A DNA stretch of 64,000 nt, from contig JAFTUG010000008.1 in assembly GCA_017466365.1 (NCBI GenBank), positions 31,511-95,510 of the forward strand, read 5' to 3'. A model generated the notes under the pieces. It saw nothing but the letters and a program-made list of their open reading frames with translations. It had not been told where the DNA came from and did no database searches. Positions within the stretch are counted from its first letter, which is position 1, and each line of letters opens with the position of its first letter. Below are positions 16,540 to 25,294 of this stretch, piece after piece. The DNA comes from Clostridia bacterium. Its GTDB lineage: Bacteria > Bacillota > Clostridia > Oscillospirales > Acutalibacteraceae. A program made the position numbers and the translations under genes.

Positions 16540-18318
16540 TCAGATTATCTCATAAAGACGGTTAACCTTTTGGTTTGCCGTTTTCATAATAACATTGACT
16601 ATTTCTTCAAATTTTGAAGGAGCATCGTTTTCCATTACTCCCGCATCGATAAGTGCATTTTTGAGTGCCTTTTCTGCGGCAAGCCATTTTTCGGAATCAA
16701 CGATTGTTTCATCAAGCTGTGAATAAATCTCTGCGATTGCAGCCTCAACGGCAGCTTTTTTGTCTGCGGAGATTGAAGATTTATCAGCTTCTTCCCATGC
16801 TGCAATATAAAGCTTGGCGTTCTTTATATTTCTGCCTTCGTTAAACTGGGGATATTCTGCGGAATTTGAATAAACATCATGCATGTTGTTATCGGTCATT
16901 GCACGGATTGCAAGCTTAAGAACAACATCGTTATTAGGAAGCTGTTCGTGTGCCTGACCCTTGAAGAACCATGTTGTGCAGGGGAGAAGTCCCGTTGTTG
17001 CATCAACTACGCCGTCGGGTGAAAGGTGGTTATGCTCGGGGTTGCTGCAATATGTGCCTTTAGCCTTATAGCCTTCACCGAGAGTTGTGCCTAAATCTGC
17101 AAATGTTGTTCCCATTGCAGGAGAAGCAGCGTGAATAATCTTGTCTGCATTTGTTTTTTTGTAATCCTTGCAAAGAGCAACAAGGGGGACGTCATAGCAG
17201 CAAACATTCATAACCTCTGCACCCTTTGACTGAAGTGTTCTGAGGTTCTTTTCAAAGTTTGCTCTTGCCTTCATAAAATGCTCAACCTTTTCAAGAATAA
17301 CCGAATATTCAGGGTCGGAGAGCCATTTTGCTTTTGCTTCGGGATAGTAAGCGGTGGGGCAGAGTGCCCACATGATGGTTGTTCTGCGAACGCCTACATC
17401 CGCAACGCCTTCGGCAAGTCCGCCGAGTGCTGATTTGAGAACAGCGTCGGGAAGTATGCGGAGTACCATATTGAGAAGATATGTAACCGGTGTATCGCCC
17501 ATAAGGCTTACAAGAAGCTCTTCGTAAAGAACGTTATCGTCATAGAAAACGCTCAAATTATTTGTGAGAAGGTCACCAATAATATTTGAGCCGTCGATTG
17601 CGGGTGCAATGAAAACAACCTTATCGATGATATCGAGGTCCTCGGGATAAGTGTCGAAGTGATTGACTGCAATTGTTCCGCCGAGGCTGATATAGCAAAT
17701 TTTAACCTTTTCGGCGCCTGTCTGGGGTAAAACAACGTTGTGGATATAGTTATGCAGTTTATCTGTTTCGCCTATAACATCGCCGAATGAGTCGTAGCCG
17801 AAATAATAAAGATTATCTTCTCCTATGATTTCGCCAAGCTCCTGAACGGGAAGAAAGCCGTAATAAGCCTCCTTAACCTTGGGGTCAAGCTCGCTCATGG
17901 GGCATTCGTAGCAGGGGACCTCAACCTCTGTAAGATAATTGCCTTTATTATCTTTATGGAGAACATAAAGAGCATTATATGCACCCTGTCTCATGGCATC
18001 GGTAAGACCCATGTCTCTTCTTGTTATGATTGATAAAAGCAGCTCGGGAAGAGCTTCCTTAACGAGAGCCATAATGTCGATTTCCAGAGGCCAGCCGGTA
18101 ACATAGCCGTTATCGTCGGGAATTCTTTCACCGTTTTCGTCGAGCATATATGTGTCATTCTGACTCATGCCGTGAACAAGAATAACGGGAGTTTCGGTAT
18201 CGTAGTCTGCAATATGTTCCGAAGCTTTAACGGGGGAATCGGCGTATGCCGCAACGGAAAATACCGAAAGTACCATTACGAGAACAAGCATTGCACTGAT
18301 TAATCTTTTAATTTTCAT
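16540..18318 (-). CDS. Secreted alpha/beta hydrolase, lipase/LCAT-like
   Basis: The 592-residue protein has a signal peptide ending near VAAYA-DS. The oxyanion-type strand TPVILVHGMSQND lies near residue 45 and a nucleophile elbow at KICYISLGGTIAVNHF. The usual GxSxG first glycine is tyrosine here (YISLG), while Ser-Leu-Gly-Gly is kept. Later SPDGVVDATTGLLP and AHEQLPNND could supply the acid and histidine, as in lipase/LCAT relatives. It probably cleaves an ester outside the cell; the substrate is unknown. A helical C-terminal tail (~500-592) has no clear role. The gene diverges from the PHP gene across a region with a 20-bp palindrome. Confidence 0.7.
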   Translation of the reverse strand: MKIKRLISAMLVLVMVLSVFSVAAYADSPVKASEHIADYDTETPVILVHGMSQNDTYMLDENGERIPDDNGYVTGWPLEIDIMALVKEALPELLLSIITRRDMGLTDAMRQGAYNALYVLHKDNKGNYLTEVEVPCYECPMSELDPKVKEAYYGFLPVQELGEIIGEDNLYYFGYDSFGDVIGETDKLHNYIHNVVLPQTGAEKVKICYISLGGTIAVNHFDTYPEDLDIIDKVVFIAPAIDGSNIIGDLLTNNLSVFYDDNVLYEELLVSLMGDTPVTYLLNMVLRILPDAVLKSALGGLAEGVADVGVRRTTIMWALCPTAYYPEAKAKWLSDPEYSVILEKVEHFMKARANFEKNLRTLQSKGAEVMNVCCYDVPLVALCKDYKKTNADKIIHAASPAMGTTFADLGTTLGEGYKAKGTYCSNPEHNHLSPDGVVDATTGLLPCTTWFFKGQAHEQLPNNDVVLKLAIRAMTDNNMHDVYSNSAEYPQFNEGRNIKNAKLYIAAWEEADKSSISADKKAAVEAAIAEIYSQLDETIVDSEKWLAAEKALKNALIDAGVMENDAPSKFEEIVNVIMKTANQKVNRLYEII

Positions 18319-18440
18319 TTTAGCACCTCTTGCAAATATTAGTGTTTTGCACTTAACAAAATTTTAACATAAATCCCATGTTAATTACAATTAGATTATC
18401 ATACAAGGATTTGGTGTTCTTTTTGTATAAAAATACCAAC

Positions 18441-18460
18441 AATGTTACATGTGTAACATT
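18441..18460. promoter_or_regulatory. 20-bp perfect palindromic operator candidate
   Basis: AATGTTACATGTGTAACATT has 9-bp arms around TG. It sits 16 bp upstream of the PHP gene -35 box and about 120 bp upstream of the divergent hydrolase, where a dimeric regulator could act on either gene. Confidence 0.5.
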
Positions 18461-18476
18461 TTGTGGTAAAGATTAT

Positions 18477-18505
18477 TTGACATAAATACTGCTGTATGAT
18501 ATATT
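18477..18505 (+). promoter_or_regulatory. Sigma-A promoter of the PHP gene
   Basis: A consensus TTGACA (18477-18482) and TATATT (18500-18505) are separated by 17 bp, 27 bp before the start codon. Confidence 0.75.
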
Positions 18506-18532
18506 ATTTAAAGTTAAAAAAGGGGTGTTATA

Positions 18533-19360
18533 ATGGCTTTATACAAAAACAGAATTGATTTGCATATGCATACCAAAAGCTCATTTGACGGCAATTATCC
18601 TGCTGCTGAAATGTGCAGGGCTGCTGTTGAAAACGGTCTTTCAACAATTGCGTTCACCGACCATTTTGACGTAGATTTTTTTGAAAGACACAATCTTGAT
18701 ACCCGTCAGAGAACGAGCTATGAGGATATTATTTCCGCCCGAGAAGAGTTTGCGGATAAAATTACGGTTATGCGAGGCATTGAAATGGGTCAGCCGACCT
18801 ATGATATCGCTCTTACGGAAAAATCCCTTGCAAGATATGAGTATGATTTTGTTATCGGTTCAATTCATAATCTGCGTGAAATGCCCGATTTCGGCGATCT
18901 TGATTATAAAAGCATGACCGAAGATGAAATTTATTCTCTTCTTGATAAATATTTTGAAGAGGAGCTTATCCTTGCAAAATGGAACGGCTTTGATACTTTT
19001 GCCCATCTTACATATCCCATGAGATATATTGTTCAGGCAGGCAGAAATGAGATTGAGCTGAGCCGTTACGATGAGATTACGGATGAGATTTTCAGAACTC
19101 TTATTGCAAACGGAAAAGCACTTGAAATCAATACAAGCGGACTTCGTCAGCCTATAGGCAAAACAATGCCTACGGAGAATTATGTACGCCGTTTCAAGGA
19201 ACTCGGCGGTGAATTTCTCACCCTTGGCTCGGATGCTCATTTTACCGAGCATGTGGGTGCAGGCATAGACAACGGCTACGAAATTGCAGAAAACTGCGGA
19301 TTTGAATATGTTACATATTTTAAAGACCGCAAGCCCGTGCAGGTAAAAATCGAAAAATAA
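18533..19360 (+). CDS. PHP-domain phosphatase (histidinol-phosphatase-like)
   Basis: The 275-residue protein has the PHP metal-site motifs: RIDLHMHTKSSFDG (HxH), FTDHFD, an early glutamate in RGIEMG, FVIGSIHNL, and the late LTLGSDAH. Length and order fit the HisK/HisJ histidinol-phosphatase group, but no other histidine gene is nearby, so another phosphoester substrate is possible. ATG 18533 follows AAGGGGTG and a consensus promoter. The beta-helix gene starts 13 bp downstream and may be co-transcribed. Confidence 0.8.
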   Translation: MALYKNRIDLHMHTKSSFDGNYPAAEMCRAAVENGLSTIAFTDHFDVDFFERHNLDTRQRTSYEDIISAREEFADKITVMRGIEMGQPTYDIALTEKSLARYEYDFVIGSIHNLREMPDFGDLDYKSMTEDEIYSLLDKYFEEELILAKWNGFDTFAHLTYPMRYIVQAGRNEIELSRYDEITDEIFRTLIANGKALEINTSGLRQPIGKTMPTENYVRRFKELGGEFLTLGSDAHFTEHVGAGIDNGYEIAENCGFEYVTYFKDRKPVQVKIEK

Positions 19361-19373
19361 TAGGTGAAATAAC

Positions 19374-21515
19374 ATGGCAAAAATAACAGCAATTTTTATG
19401 GCAATCATAACATGGTTCAGTGTTGTTTTCTTTCCTGCTGAACCCGTTGAAGGAAAATTCGGTGAATCTGCCCCAAAAGTTCAGACTATATTTGATGAAG
19501 GAGAATTTGTTATGGGTGATTATGACCTTGTTGTTGCCACCGACGGCGACGATAATAACCCCGGCACCCTTGAAGCTCCTCTGAAAACAATCGAAAAAGC
19601 CAAAGAAGTCCTTAAAGAAACTGCAGGTGATGATTCGGTCACCGTATGGTTCAGAGAAGGTACATATGTAATAGAAGATACTTTGAAATTCACTTCTGAA
19701 GACAGAAGCAATGTTATTTACCGTTCGTATCCCGATGAAAAGGTTGTTTTTTCGGGAGCAAAGGAAATCAGCGGAGGTTGGAGCGAAACAACAATCAACG
19801 GTGTAAAGGCTTTTGTTACCGATATGCCTGTTGAGAGTGAGGATGATTATTTCCGTTCGCTTTTCAAAGGCAACAAAAGACTTTCACGCTCCAATTATCC
19901 CAAGGAGGGACAGTTCAAAGTGGCTGATCCCAAAACGGATGAAGCTGTTGTCCCCGAAAATGAAGCACAGTTTTTTACTCATTCGGCAGTTTTCTATGCA
20001 AATACATCTGATGTCATGGATTTTGCAAATGCAAAGGATGTTGATGTCAGAATCATGCATTTCTGGTGTGATGAGCTTTTACCCGTTCATTCCGTTGATG
20101 CAAAAACGGGCAGAGTGGAAACACGCAAGCCCACCTCAATGACGGTAAGAGTTGAAGATAATTATGTTTTTGAAAACGTAAAAGAGGCTCTTTCTCTTCC
20201 GGGTGAATGGTATCTTGACCGTGCAGAGGGCAAGCTTTGCTATATTCCCGAAGAAGGAGATACTGTTGATAATACCGTGCTTTATGCAGGCGTAACCGAA
20301 CAGCTTATGAGCTTCAGAGGTGCAAAAAACATCTCTTTCCAGGGTATAGATTTTGTCAGAACCGATTGGGACCATGTCGGTAAAGAGGGTACTCATTCGG
20401 GAAAAGCTTTCGATGAATCGCATCCTCTCTATAAAAATTTAGAATACGGCGCAGTTCATCCTCAGGCTGCTTTTGAAACTCCTGCCGCAATCAATATTGC
20501 CGCATCAGACGGAATTGATTTCACGGACTGCCGCTTTGAAAATATTTCATATACGGCTGTCAAGTTTGAACAGGCAACCCAAAACTGCGATATCGCAAGC
20601 AGTATGTTCAATGAAATCGGTGCAAATGCCGTCTTTATCCACGGTGATTTTGTAGTTCCCGCAACAACAAAAAATATCAATGTCACAGACTGCCATATCA
20701 GCAGCTACGGAAGAATATTCAATAACGCAATCGGCATTCTTCTTACTCATGCCATCGACTGCGACCTTACGAATAACGAAATCCACGACGGTTGGTATAC
20801 AGGCATTTCTGTCGGCTGGAACTGGGGATACAGCCCCAATTCAACCAATAACATAAATATCAGCAACAACCTTATTTATGATATCGGCAACGGCTGGCTT
20901 TCAGATATGGGTGCGATTTATACTCTCGGCATTCAGCCGGATACCGTTATCAGAGGAAATGTTATCTATAACGTAGGCTGTGATGAAGGCAGATACGGTT
21001 ACGGCGGCTGGGGCGTTTATCTTGACGAAGGTTCAAGCGGAATCCTTGTTGAAAACAACCTTGTTTACGATTGCTCATCGGAAACCTTCCATCAGCATTA
21101 CGGTAAGGATAATATCGTTAGAAATAATATCTTCGCTTTCGGCGGTGAGGGTGCATTCCTGATAACGAGACATGAGGAACATAATTCGCTCACTCTTTCA
21201 AACAATATCCTTGTTGCCGATAATGCCGCAATGTATGCTTTCAAAACCGAAAAAGACTGGTTTGTTGATGACAGCAATCTTTACTGGGACTACACAAGCG
21301 GAGGAAATGTTCATTCGGGCTACTCGATGGATTTCTTTGATAAGAGCACACTTGTGATTGAGGTTGCAAGAGGTTATTATAACAACGGCGTGTTTGCAGA
21401 CCCGTTATTTAAGGATGCCGCAAACCGTGATTTTACCCTTGCGGAAAACAGCCCCGCACTTGAAGCAGGCTTTAAGCCTTTCGCATATGATGCAGGAACA
21501 CTTACAAAGTTTTAA
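19374..21515 (+). CDS. Secreted right-handed beta-helix protein, GH141-like
   Basis: The 713-residue protein has an N-terminal hydrophobic signal (MAKITAIFMAIITWFSVVFF) and then VATDGDDNNPGTLEAPLKTI, VTVWFREGTYVIEDTLKF and YRSYPDEKVVFSGAKEI. That opening is typical of beta-helix enzymes related to glycoside hydrolase family 141. The middle and end carry parallel beta-helix rungs rich in NN and NI steps (INISNNLIYDIG, VIRGNVIYNVG, ILVENNLVYDCS, IVRNNIFAFGG). It probably binds or cuts a plant or host glycan. GH141 assignment is by resemblance only. It follows the PHP gene by 13 bp and ends at a strong hairpin. Confidence 0.7.
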   Translation: MAKITAIFMAIITWFSVVFFPAEPVEGKFGESAPKVQTIFDEGEFVMGDYDLVVATDGDDNNPGTLEAPLKTIEKAKEVLKETAGDDSVTVWFREGTYVIEDTLKFTSEDRSNVIYRSYPDEKVVFSGAKEISGGWSETTINGVKAFVTDMPVESEDDYFRSLFKGNKRLSRSNYPKEGQFKVADPKTDEAVVPENEAQFFTHSAVFYANTSDVMDFANAKDVDVRIMHFWCDELLPVHSVDAKTGRVETRKPTSMTVRVEDNYVFENVKEALSLPGEWYLDRAEGKLCYIPEEGDTVDNTVLYAGVTEQLMSFRGAKNISFQGIDFVRTDWDHVGKEGTHSGKAFDESHPLYKNLEYGAVHPQAAFETPAAINIAASDGIDFTDCRFENISYTAVKFEQATQNCDIASSMFNEIGANAVFIHGDFVVPATTKNINVTDCHISSYGRIFNNAIGILLTHAIDCDLTNNEIHDGWYTGISVGWNWGYSPNSTNNINISNNLIYDIGNGWLSDMGAIYTLGIQPDTVIRGNVIYNVGCDEGRYGYGGWGVYLDEGSSGILVENNLVYDCSSETFHQHYGKDNIVRNNIFAFGGEGAFLITRHEEHNSLTLSNNILVADNAAMYAFKTEKDWFVDDSNLYWDYTSGGNVHSGYSMDFFDKSTLVIEVARGYYNNGVFADPLFKDAANRDFTLAENSPALEAGFKPFAYDAGTLTKF

Positions 21516-21524
21516 ATAATCAGA

Positions 21525-21562
21525 AAAGGGATTCATCTTGCGGATGAGTCCCTTTGTTTTTG
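21525..21562 (+). terminator. Intrinsic terminator after the beta-helix gene
   Basis: A 13-bp stem (AAAGGGATTCATC with GATGAGTCCCTTT, one G-U) with a TTGCG loop is followed by GTTTTTG. Confidence 0.85.
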
Positions 21563-21615
21563 TAACAAATCTCCGTTACCGATTATATACTGAAATAATG
21601 AACGGAGGTTTTTAT

Positions 21616-22419
21616 ATGGACAGAAGAGATTTGGAAAGGCTTATGGATAAATACAAAGCCGAAATGCTTGAATTCAGCAGAAGAAATAACGCCTCGGGCA
21701 ATTCCGCATCACAAAACGATGAACGAGTGCGCGAAATGAACGATGCGATTGAGAACAGAGGAACATTTGAAAGGGACAGAAGCGACCCTCTGCCTATTGA
21801 TGAACAACCGATGACTCCGGAAGAAATGCAGGAAAATGAACCGATGGCTCTGCCTGCACAGACACAGCCTGCCAATGAGGAGCCGCAGACCGATATATCT
21901 GCAATTGACGTTGCCGAAAATCTTCGCAGAGCATGCGCCACGGTGAATGAAAATTCAAGTGCGGAGCAAAGGCAGAGATGCAGGGATATCAACGATTTTT
22001 TGGTTGAAAACAGCGAAAGAGGCTCACTCAAGGTTCAGGCGTTTGCCTCCGACCAAAGCTTCGGAATAGGCAGCGCAAGAGTTATGATTTTTATAGAGCT
22101 GCCAAGCGGAAACGTTGCTGTATTTGACGGGCTTACCGATGTTGACGGCATAACACAGACAGTTCGCCTGCCTGCACCGCCGAGGTCACTCTCGCAGTCG
22201 CCTGCACCGAGCGGAGCAAGGCTGCCCTATGCAGTATATTCGATTTATGTTGAGCATCCCGCATTTGTGCGTGAGGTTTTCACCAATGTACCCGTTTTTT
22301 CCGGCGTTGAGTCAATTCAGCCCGTAAGAATGCTTGCAAAATCCGAGGGGCTTGAAGAGCCTGCACCCATAGCTGTTGATGAAAGCGGCTTTACTGCTTT
22401 GCAAAGGGCGGGTGAGTGA
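21616..22419 (+). CDS. Hypothetical protein with carboxypeptidase-regulatory-like C-terminal domain
   Basis: The 267-residue protein from ATG 21616 (after GGAGG) has no signal peptide. The N-terminal ~140 residues are charged and low-complexity with short helices (DLERLMDKYKAEMLEFSRRN). The C-terminal ~110 residues look like a beta-sandwich of the carboxypeptidase-regulatory type (SLKVQAFASDQSFGIGSARV, GLTDVDGITQTVRLPAPP, YSIYVEHPAFVREVFTNVPV). It is followed after one base by a SpoIID-like/peptidoglycan-binding gene and then a GerA-type gene, so a spore or cell-envelope role is likely. I do not recognise the family. Confidence 0.65.
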   Translation: MDRRDLERLMDKYKAEMLEFSRRNNASGNSASQNDERVREMNDAIENRGTFERDRSDPLPIDEQPMTPEEMQENEPMALPAQTQPANEEPQTDISAIDVAENLRRACATVNENSSAEQRQRCRDINDFLVENSERGSLKVQAFASDQSFGIGSARVMIFIELPSGNVAVFDGLTDVDGITQTVRLPAPPRSLSQSPAPSGARLPYAVYSIYVEHPAFVREVFTNVPVFSGVESIQPVRMLAKSEGLEEPAPIAVDESGFTALQRAGE

Positions 22420-22420
22420 T

Positions 22421-23770
22421 ATGCCCGTAACTCCGGTAATTCCCGATTATATAACCGTACATCTCGGAACGCCAAATTCAAATGCAAGAAACGTTACCGT
22501 GCCGTTTGCCGATTACATCAAAAATGTTGCTTCGAGTGAAATTTATCCGTCATGGCCCGAAAACGCAATAAGGGCAAACGTGTATGCACAGGTTTCGTTT
22601 GCGCTTAACAGAATTTTCACGGAATATTACCGAAGCCGCGGTTATAATTTTGACATAACGAATTCCACGGCTTATGACCAGGCATATGTTGACGGCAGAG
22701 ACATTTTTTCAAATGTTTCAAGAATTGTTGATGAGCTTTTCAATGACTATGTTACAAAAGGAAATCAGATTCAGCCGTATTTTACTGAATACTGCGACGG
22801 AAGAAGCGTAACCTGCCGCGGACTCTCGCAGTGGGGAACGGTAACTCTTGCAAATCAGGGCAGGACACCGTATCAGATTTTGCAGAATTACTACGGAAAC
22901 GATGTGAATATCGTAAGAAATGCACCCGTGCGAAATGTTCCTGAATCATATCCGGGCAGGCTTTTGCGTCTCGGGTCATACGGCGGCGAGGAGATAAGAA
23001 CAATTCAGCGTCAGCTTAACAGAATAAGGAGAAACTATCCCTCGATTCCCGCAATCCCCGATGCAAACGGCTTTTTTGATGCGGCTACCCGTGCAGCGGT
23101 TATTCAGTTTCAGAGAATATTCAATCTTGCTCCCGACGGAATAGTGGGCAAGGCGACGTGGTATAAAATCAAGCAGATTTACAATGCCGTTAAAAAATTA
23201 TCCGAGCTTTATTCCGAGGGCATAACCATCAGCGAGGTTGAACGTATTTTCAGCGAAACTCTCCGAAGAGGCAACAGGGGCAGCGATGTAAGGGCAATTC
23301 AGTATTTCCTCAATTTTCTCGGATTTTTCAATGACCGTCTGCCGCAGATTCAGGTTGACGGAATTTTCGGGCCTGCAACGGAGAATGCCGTTCGTCAGTT
23401 CCAGAGTCAGTATGGCTTAACGGTTGACGGAATAGTGGGCAGAGCTACATGGAACGCCATTCTTGATGCTTATTACAGCACTCTTAATTCCCTGCCCGAT
23501 GAATACCGTTCCTATTCCTCTCTGCTTTATCCGGGATATACTCTTACAACGGGCACAAGCGGGAATGCCGTAACGCAGATACAAACCTTTTTGCGTGTTA
23601 TTGCACAGAATAACAGTGCCGTTCCGCTGATAACCGTTGACGGTATTTACGGAGACAGAACGAAAGCGGCGGTAATTGCGGTGCAGAAGCTTGCGGGTCT
23701 GCCGCAAAACGGAGTTGTAGGCCCTCTCACATGGAATGCAATTGTCAATCTTTATAATGAATACAGATAA
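22421..23770 (+). CDS. SpoIID-like domain protein with three peptidoglycan-binding repeats
   Basis: The 449-residue protein has an N-terminal SpoIID/LytB-like region (~10-180). VPFADYIKNVASSEIYPSWP carries the likely catalytic Glu of the SEM-like position, and GLSQWGTVTLANQGRTPYQI is the other conserved block. Three PG_binding_1 repeats follow, with IRTIQRQLNRI, VRAIQYFLNFLG and VTQIQTFLRVI as first helices and VDGIVGxATWNAI-type ends. No signal peptide is visible, as for several spore-compartment proteins. SpoIID is a peptidoglycan-degrading enzyme of engulfment. ATG 22421 follows GGTGAG and sits one base after the preceding stop. Confidence 0.8.
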   Translation: MPVTPVIPDYITVHLGTPNSNARNVTVPFADYIKNVASSEIYPSWPENAIRANVYAQVSFALNRIFTEYYRSRGYNFDITNSTAYDQAYVDGRDIFSNVSRIVDELFNDYVTKGNQIQPYFTEYCDGRSVTCRGLSQWGTVTLANQGRTPYQILQNYYGNDVNIVRNAPVRNVPESYPGRLLRLGSYGGEEIRTIQRQLNRIRRNYPSIPAIPDANGFFDAATRAAVIQFQRIFNLAPDGIVGKATWYKIKQIYNAVKKLSELYSEGITISEVERIFSETLRRGNRGSDVRAIQYFLNFLGFFNDRLPQIQVDGIFGPATENAVRQFQSQYGLTVDGIVGRATWNAILDAYYSTLNSLPDEYRSYSSLLYPGYTLTTGTSGNAVTQIQTFLRVIAQNNSAVPLITVDGIYGDRTKAAVIAVQKLAGLPQNGVVGPLTWNAIVNLYNEYR

Positions 23771-23808
23771 TTAATCCGAGAATAATAATCCCGTAAATAT
23801 AATCGGGA

Positions 23809-25239
23809 GTGGTTAAAATAGAAAAGAAGTTTACCGGGGATTATGTAAGCAATATCTCTATGCTTGATAACGAGCTTCGTCTTAAGGACAGCTTTGACCT
23901 TGTGGGCAGAGATTTGAAAATCGATAAACGCAATGCAAAGCTTTATTTTGTTGACGGCTTCTGCAAGGATGAGATAATGGTCAAAATTATGACCTATTTT
24001 ATGAATGCAGAATAAAAAGAGATAAAGAGCTTTAAATCTGCAAGGGAGTTTGCAAATAAATATGTTCCGTATGTTGAAACGGATGTAACCTCAAAGGTCA
24101 GCGATTTTATCAAATCCGTTCTTTCGGGCGGCATAGGCATGGTAGTGGAGGGCTATCCCGAGGCAATAATCATTGATGCAAGAACCTATCCCGTGCGCTC
24201 CGTAGGCGAACCCGATAACGATAAGGTTCTGCGAGGACCTCACGACGGTTTTGTGGAAACCCTTGTTTTTAACACGGCTCTCCTTCGCCGAAGAATCAGG
24301 GATACCGCCCTGACAATGGAGATACATTCCGTCGGCAGGGTGTCGCAGACTGATGTTGTTATCTGTTACATGAAGGATAAGGTTAACTGCAAAATGCTCG
24401 ATGCGCTTCGCAAAAAGCTTGATTCTATAAATATTAATTCGCTCACGATGGGTCAGCAGAGTCTTATTGACTGCCTTGTTCCGAAGCAATGGTTCAATCC
24501 CTTTCCGAAGGTGCGCTATACCGAAAGACCCGATGCCGCCGCAGCGAGCATTCTTGAAGGCAGCATGGTGCTTATGATTGATAATTCCCCTGCCGCAATG
24601 ATAATCCCCACGGGAATTTTTGATTTCCTTCAGGATACAAATGATTATTATATGTCGCCCGTTATCGGTTCATATATGCGCATTATCCGTATGGCAATTT
24701 TTGCAATGACAATGCTGCTCATTCCCGTATGGCTGCTGCTTGTTCAGAACCCCGAATTTATTCCGCCGTGGCTTGAGTTTATAAAAATAGAAGAGCCGAA
24801 CACCGTTCCGATAGTTGCCCAGCTCTTTATCGTTGAGGTTGTTATTGATGCAATGCGTCTTGCATCAATCAACACTCCGCAGTCTTTAAGCAGTTCATTT
24901 GGCGTTATCGGTGCGCTTGTTTTGGGAGAATTTGCGGTTTCGGCAGGCTGGTTTGTTTCCGAGGTTGTGCTTTATATGGCATTTGTTGCCCTTACCAATT
25001 TTACTCAACCCAGCTATGAGCTCGGATATGCCTTTAAGCTTTTCAGAATGCTGCTGATAGCCCTTATCGCTCTTTTTGATATATGGGGCTTTATTGCAGG
25101 TATAATCCTGATTATCGCTGAAATTGCAACAACCAAAACTGTCACGGGTCAATGCTATCTTTATCCGCTTATTCCTTTCAAAGGCTCTGCGCTTGCGAGC
25201 TTGCTTTTAAGAAAGCCCTTGAATAATAAGAATAATTGA
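23809..25239 (+). pseudogene. GerA/SpoVAF-family spore germination membrane protein, interrupted by an in-frame TAA
   Basis: Two stretches in one frame make a continuous GerA/SpoVAF-type protein of about 476 codons, broken by TAA at 24013-24015. Before it are DLVGRDLKIDKRN and LYFVDGFCKDEIMVKIM. After it, with no frame change, come FVETLVFNTALLRRRIRD, KQWFNPFPKVRYTERPDAA, SMVLMIDNSPAAMIIPTGIF and several membrane helices. A single base change (for example GAA to TAA) would explain the stop. The only possible start at the expected site is GTG 23809 overlapping GGGAG; an ATA at 23818 sits where a normal ATG would be expected. It is probably a decaying germination gene, unless the stop is a sequencing error. 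Confidence 0.8.
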
Positions 25240-25250
25240 TGCATATGAAA

Positions 25251-25289
25251 ATCCCCTTAATTTTGAGCTTAACTCGAAATTAAGGGGAT
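25251..25289. terminator. 13-bp stem hairpin between convergent genes
   Basis: ATCCCCTTAATTT (25251-25263) pairs perfectly with AAATTAAGGGGAT (25277-25289). It lies between the GerA-like gene and the convergent DUF4965 gene and could end transcription from both sides. Confidence 0.7.
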
Positions 25290-25294
25290 AAATG

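Noticed and set aside
24013-24015. In-frame TAA considered as recoding or selenocysteine/pyrrolysine
   Set aside because: Those use TGA or TAG, and no recoding structure is seen nearby.
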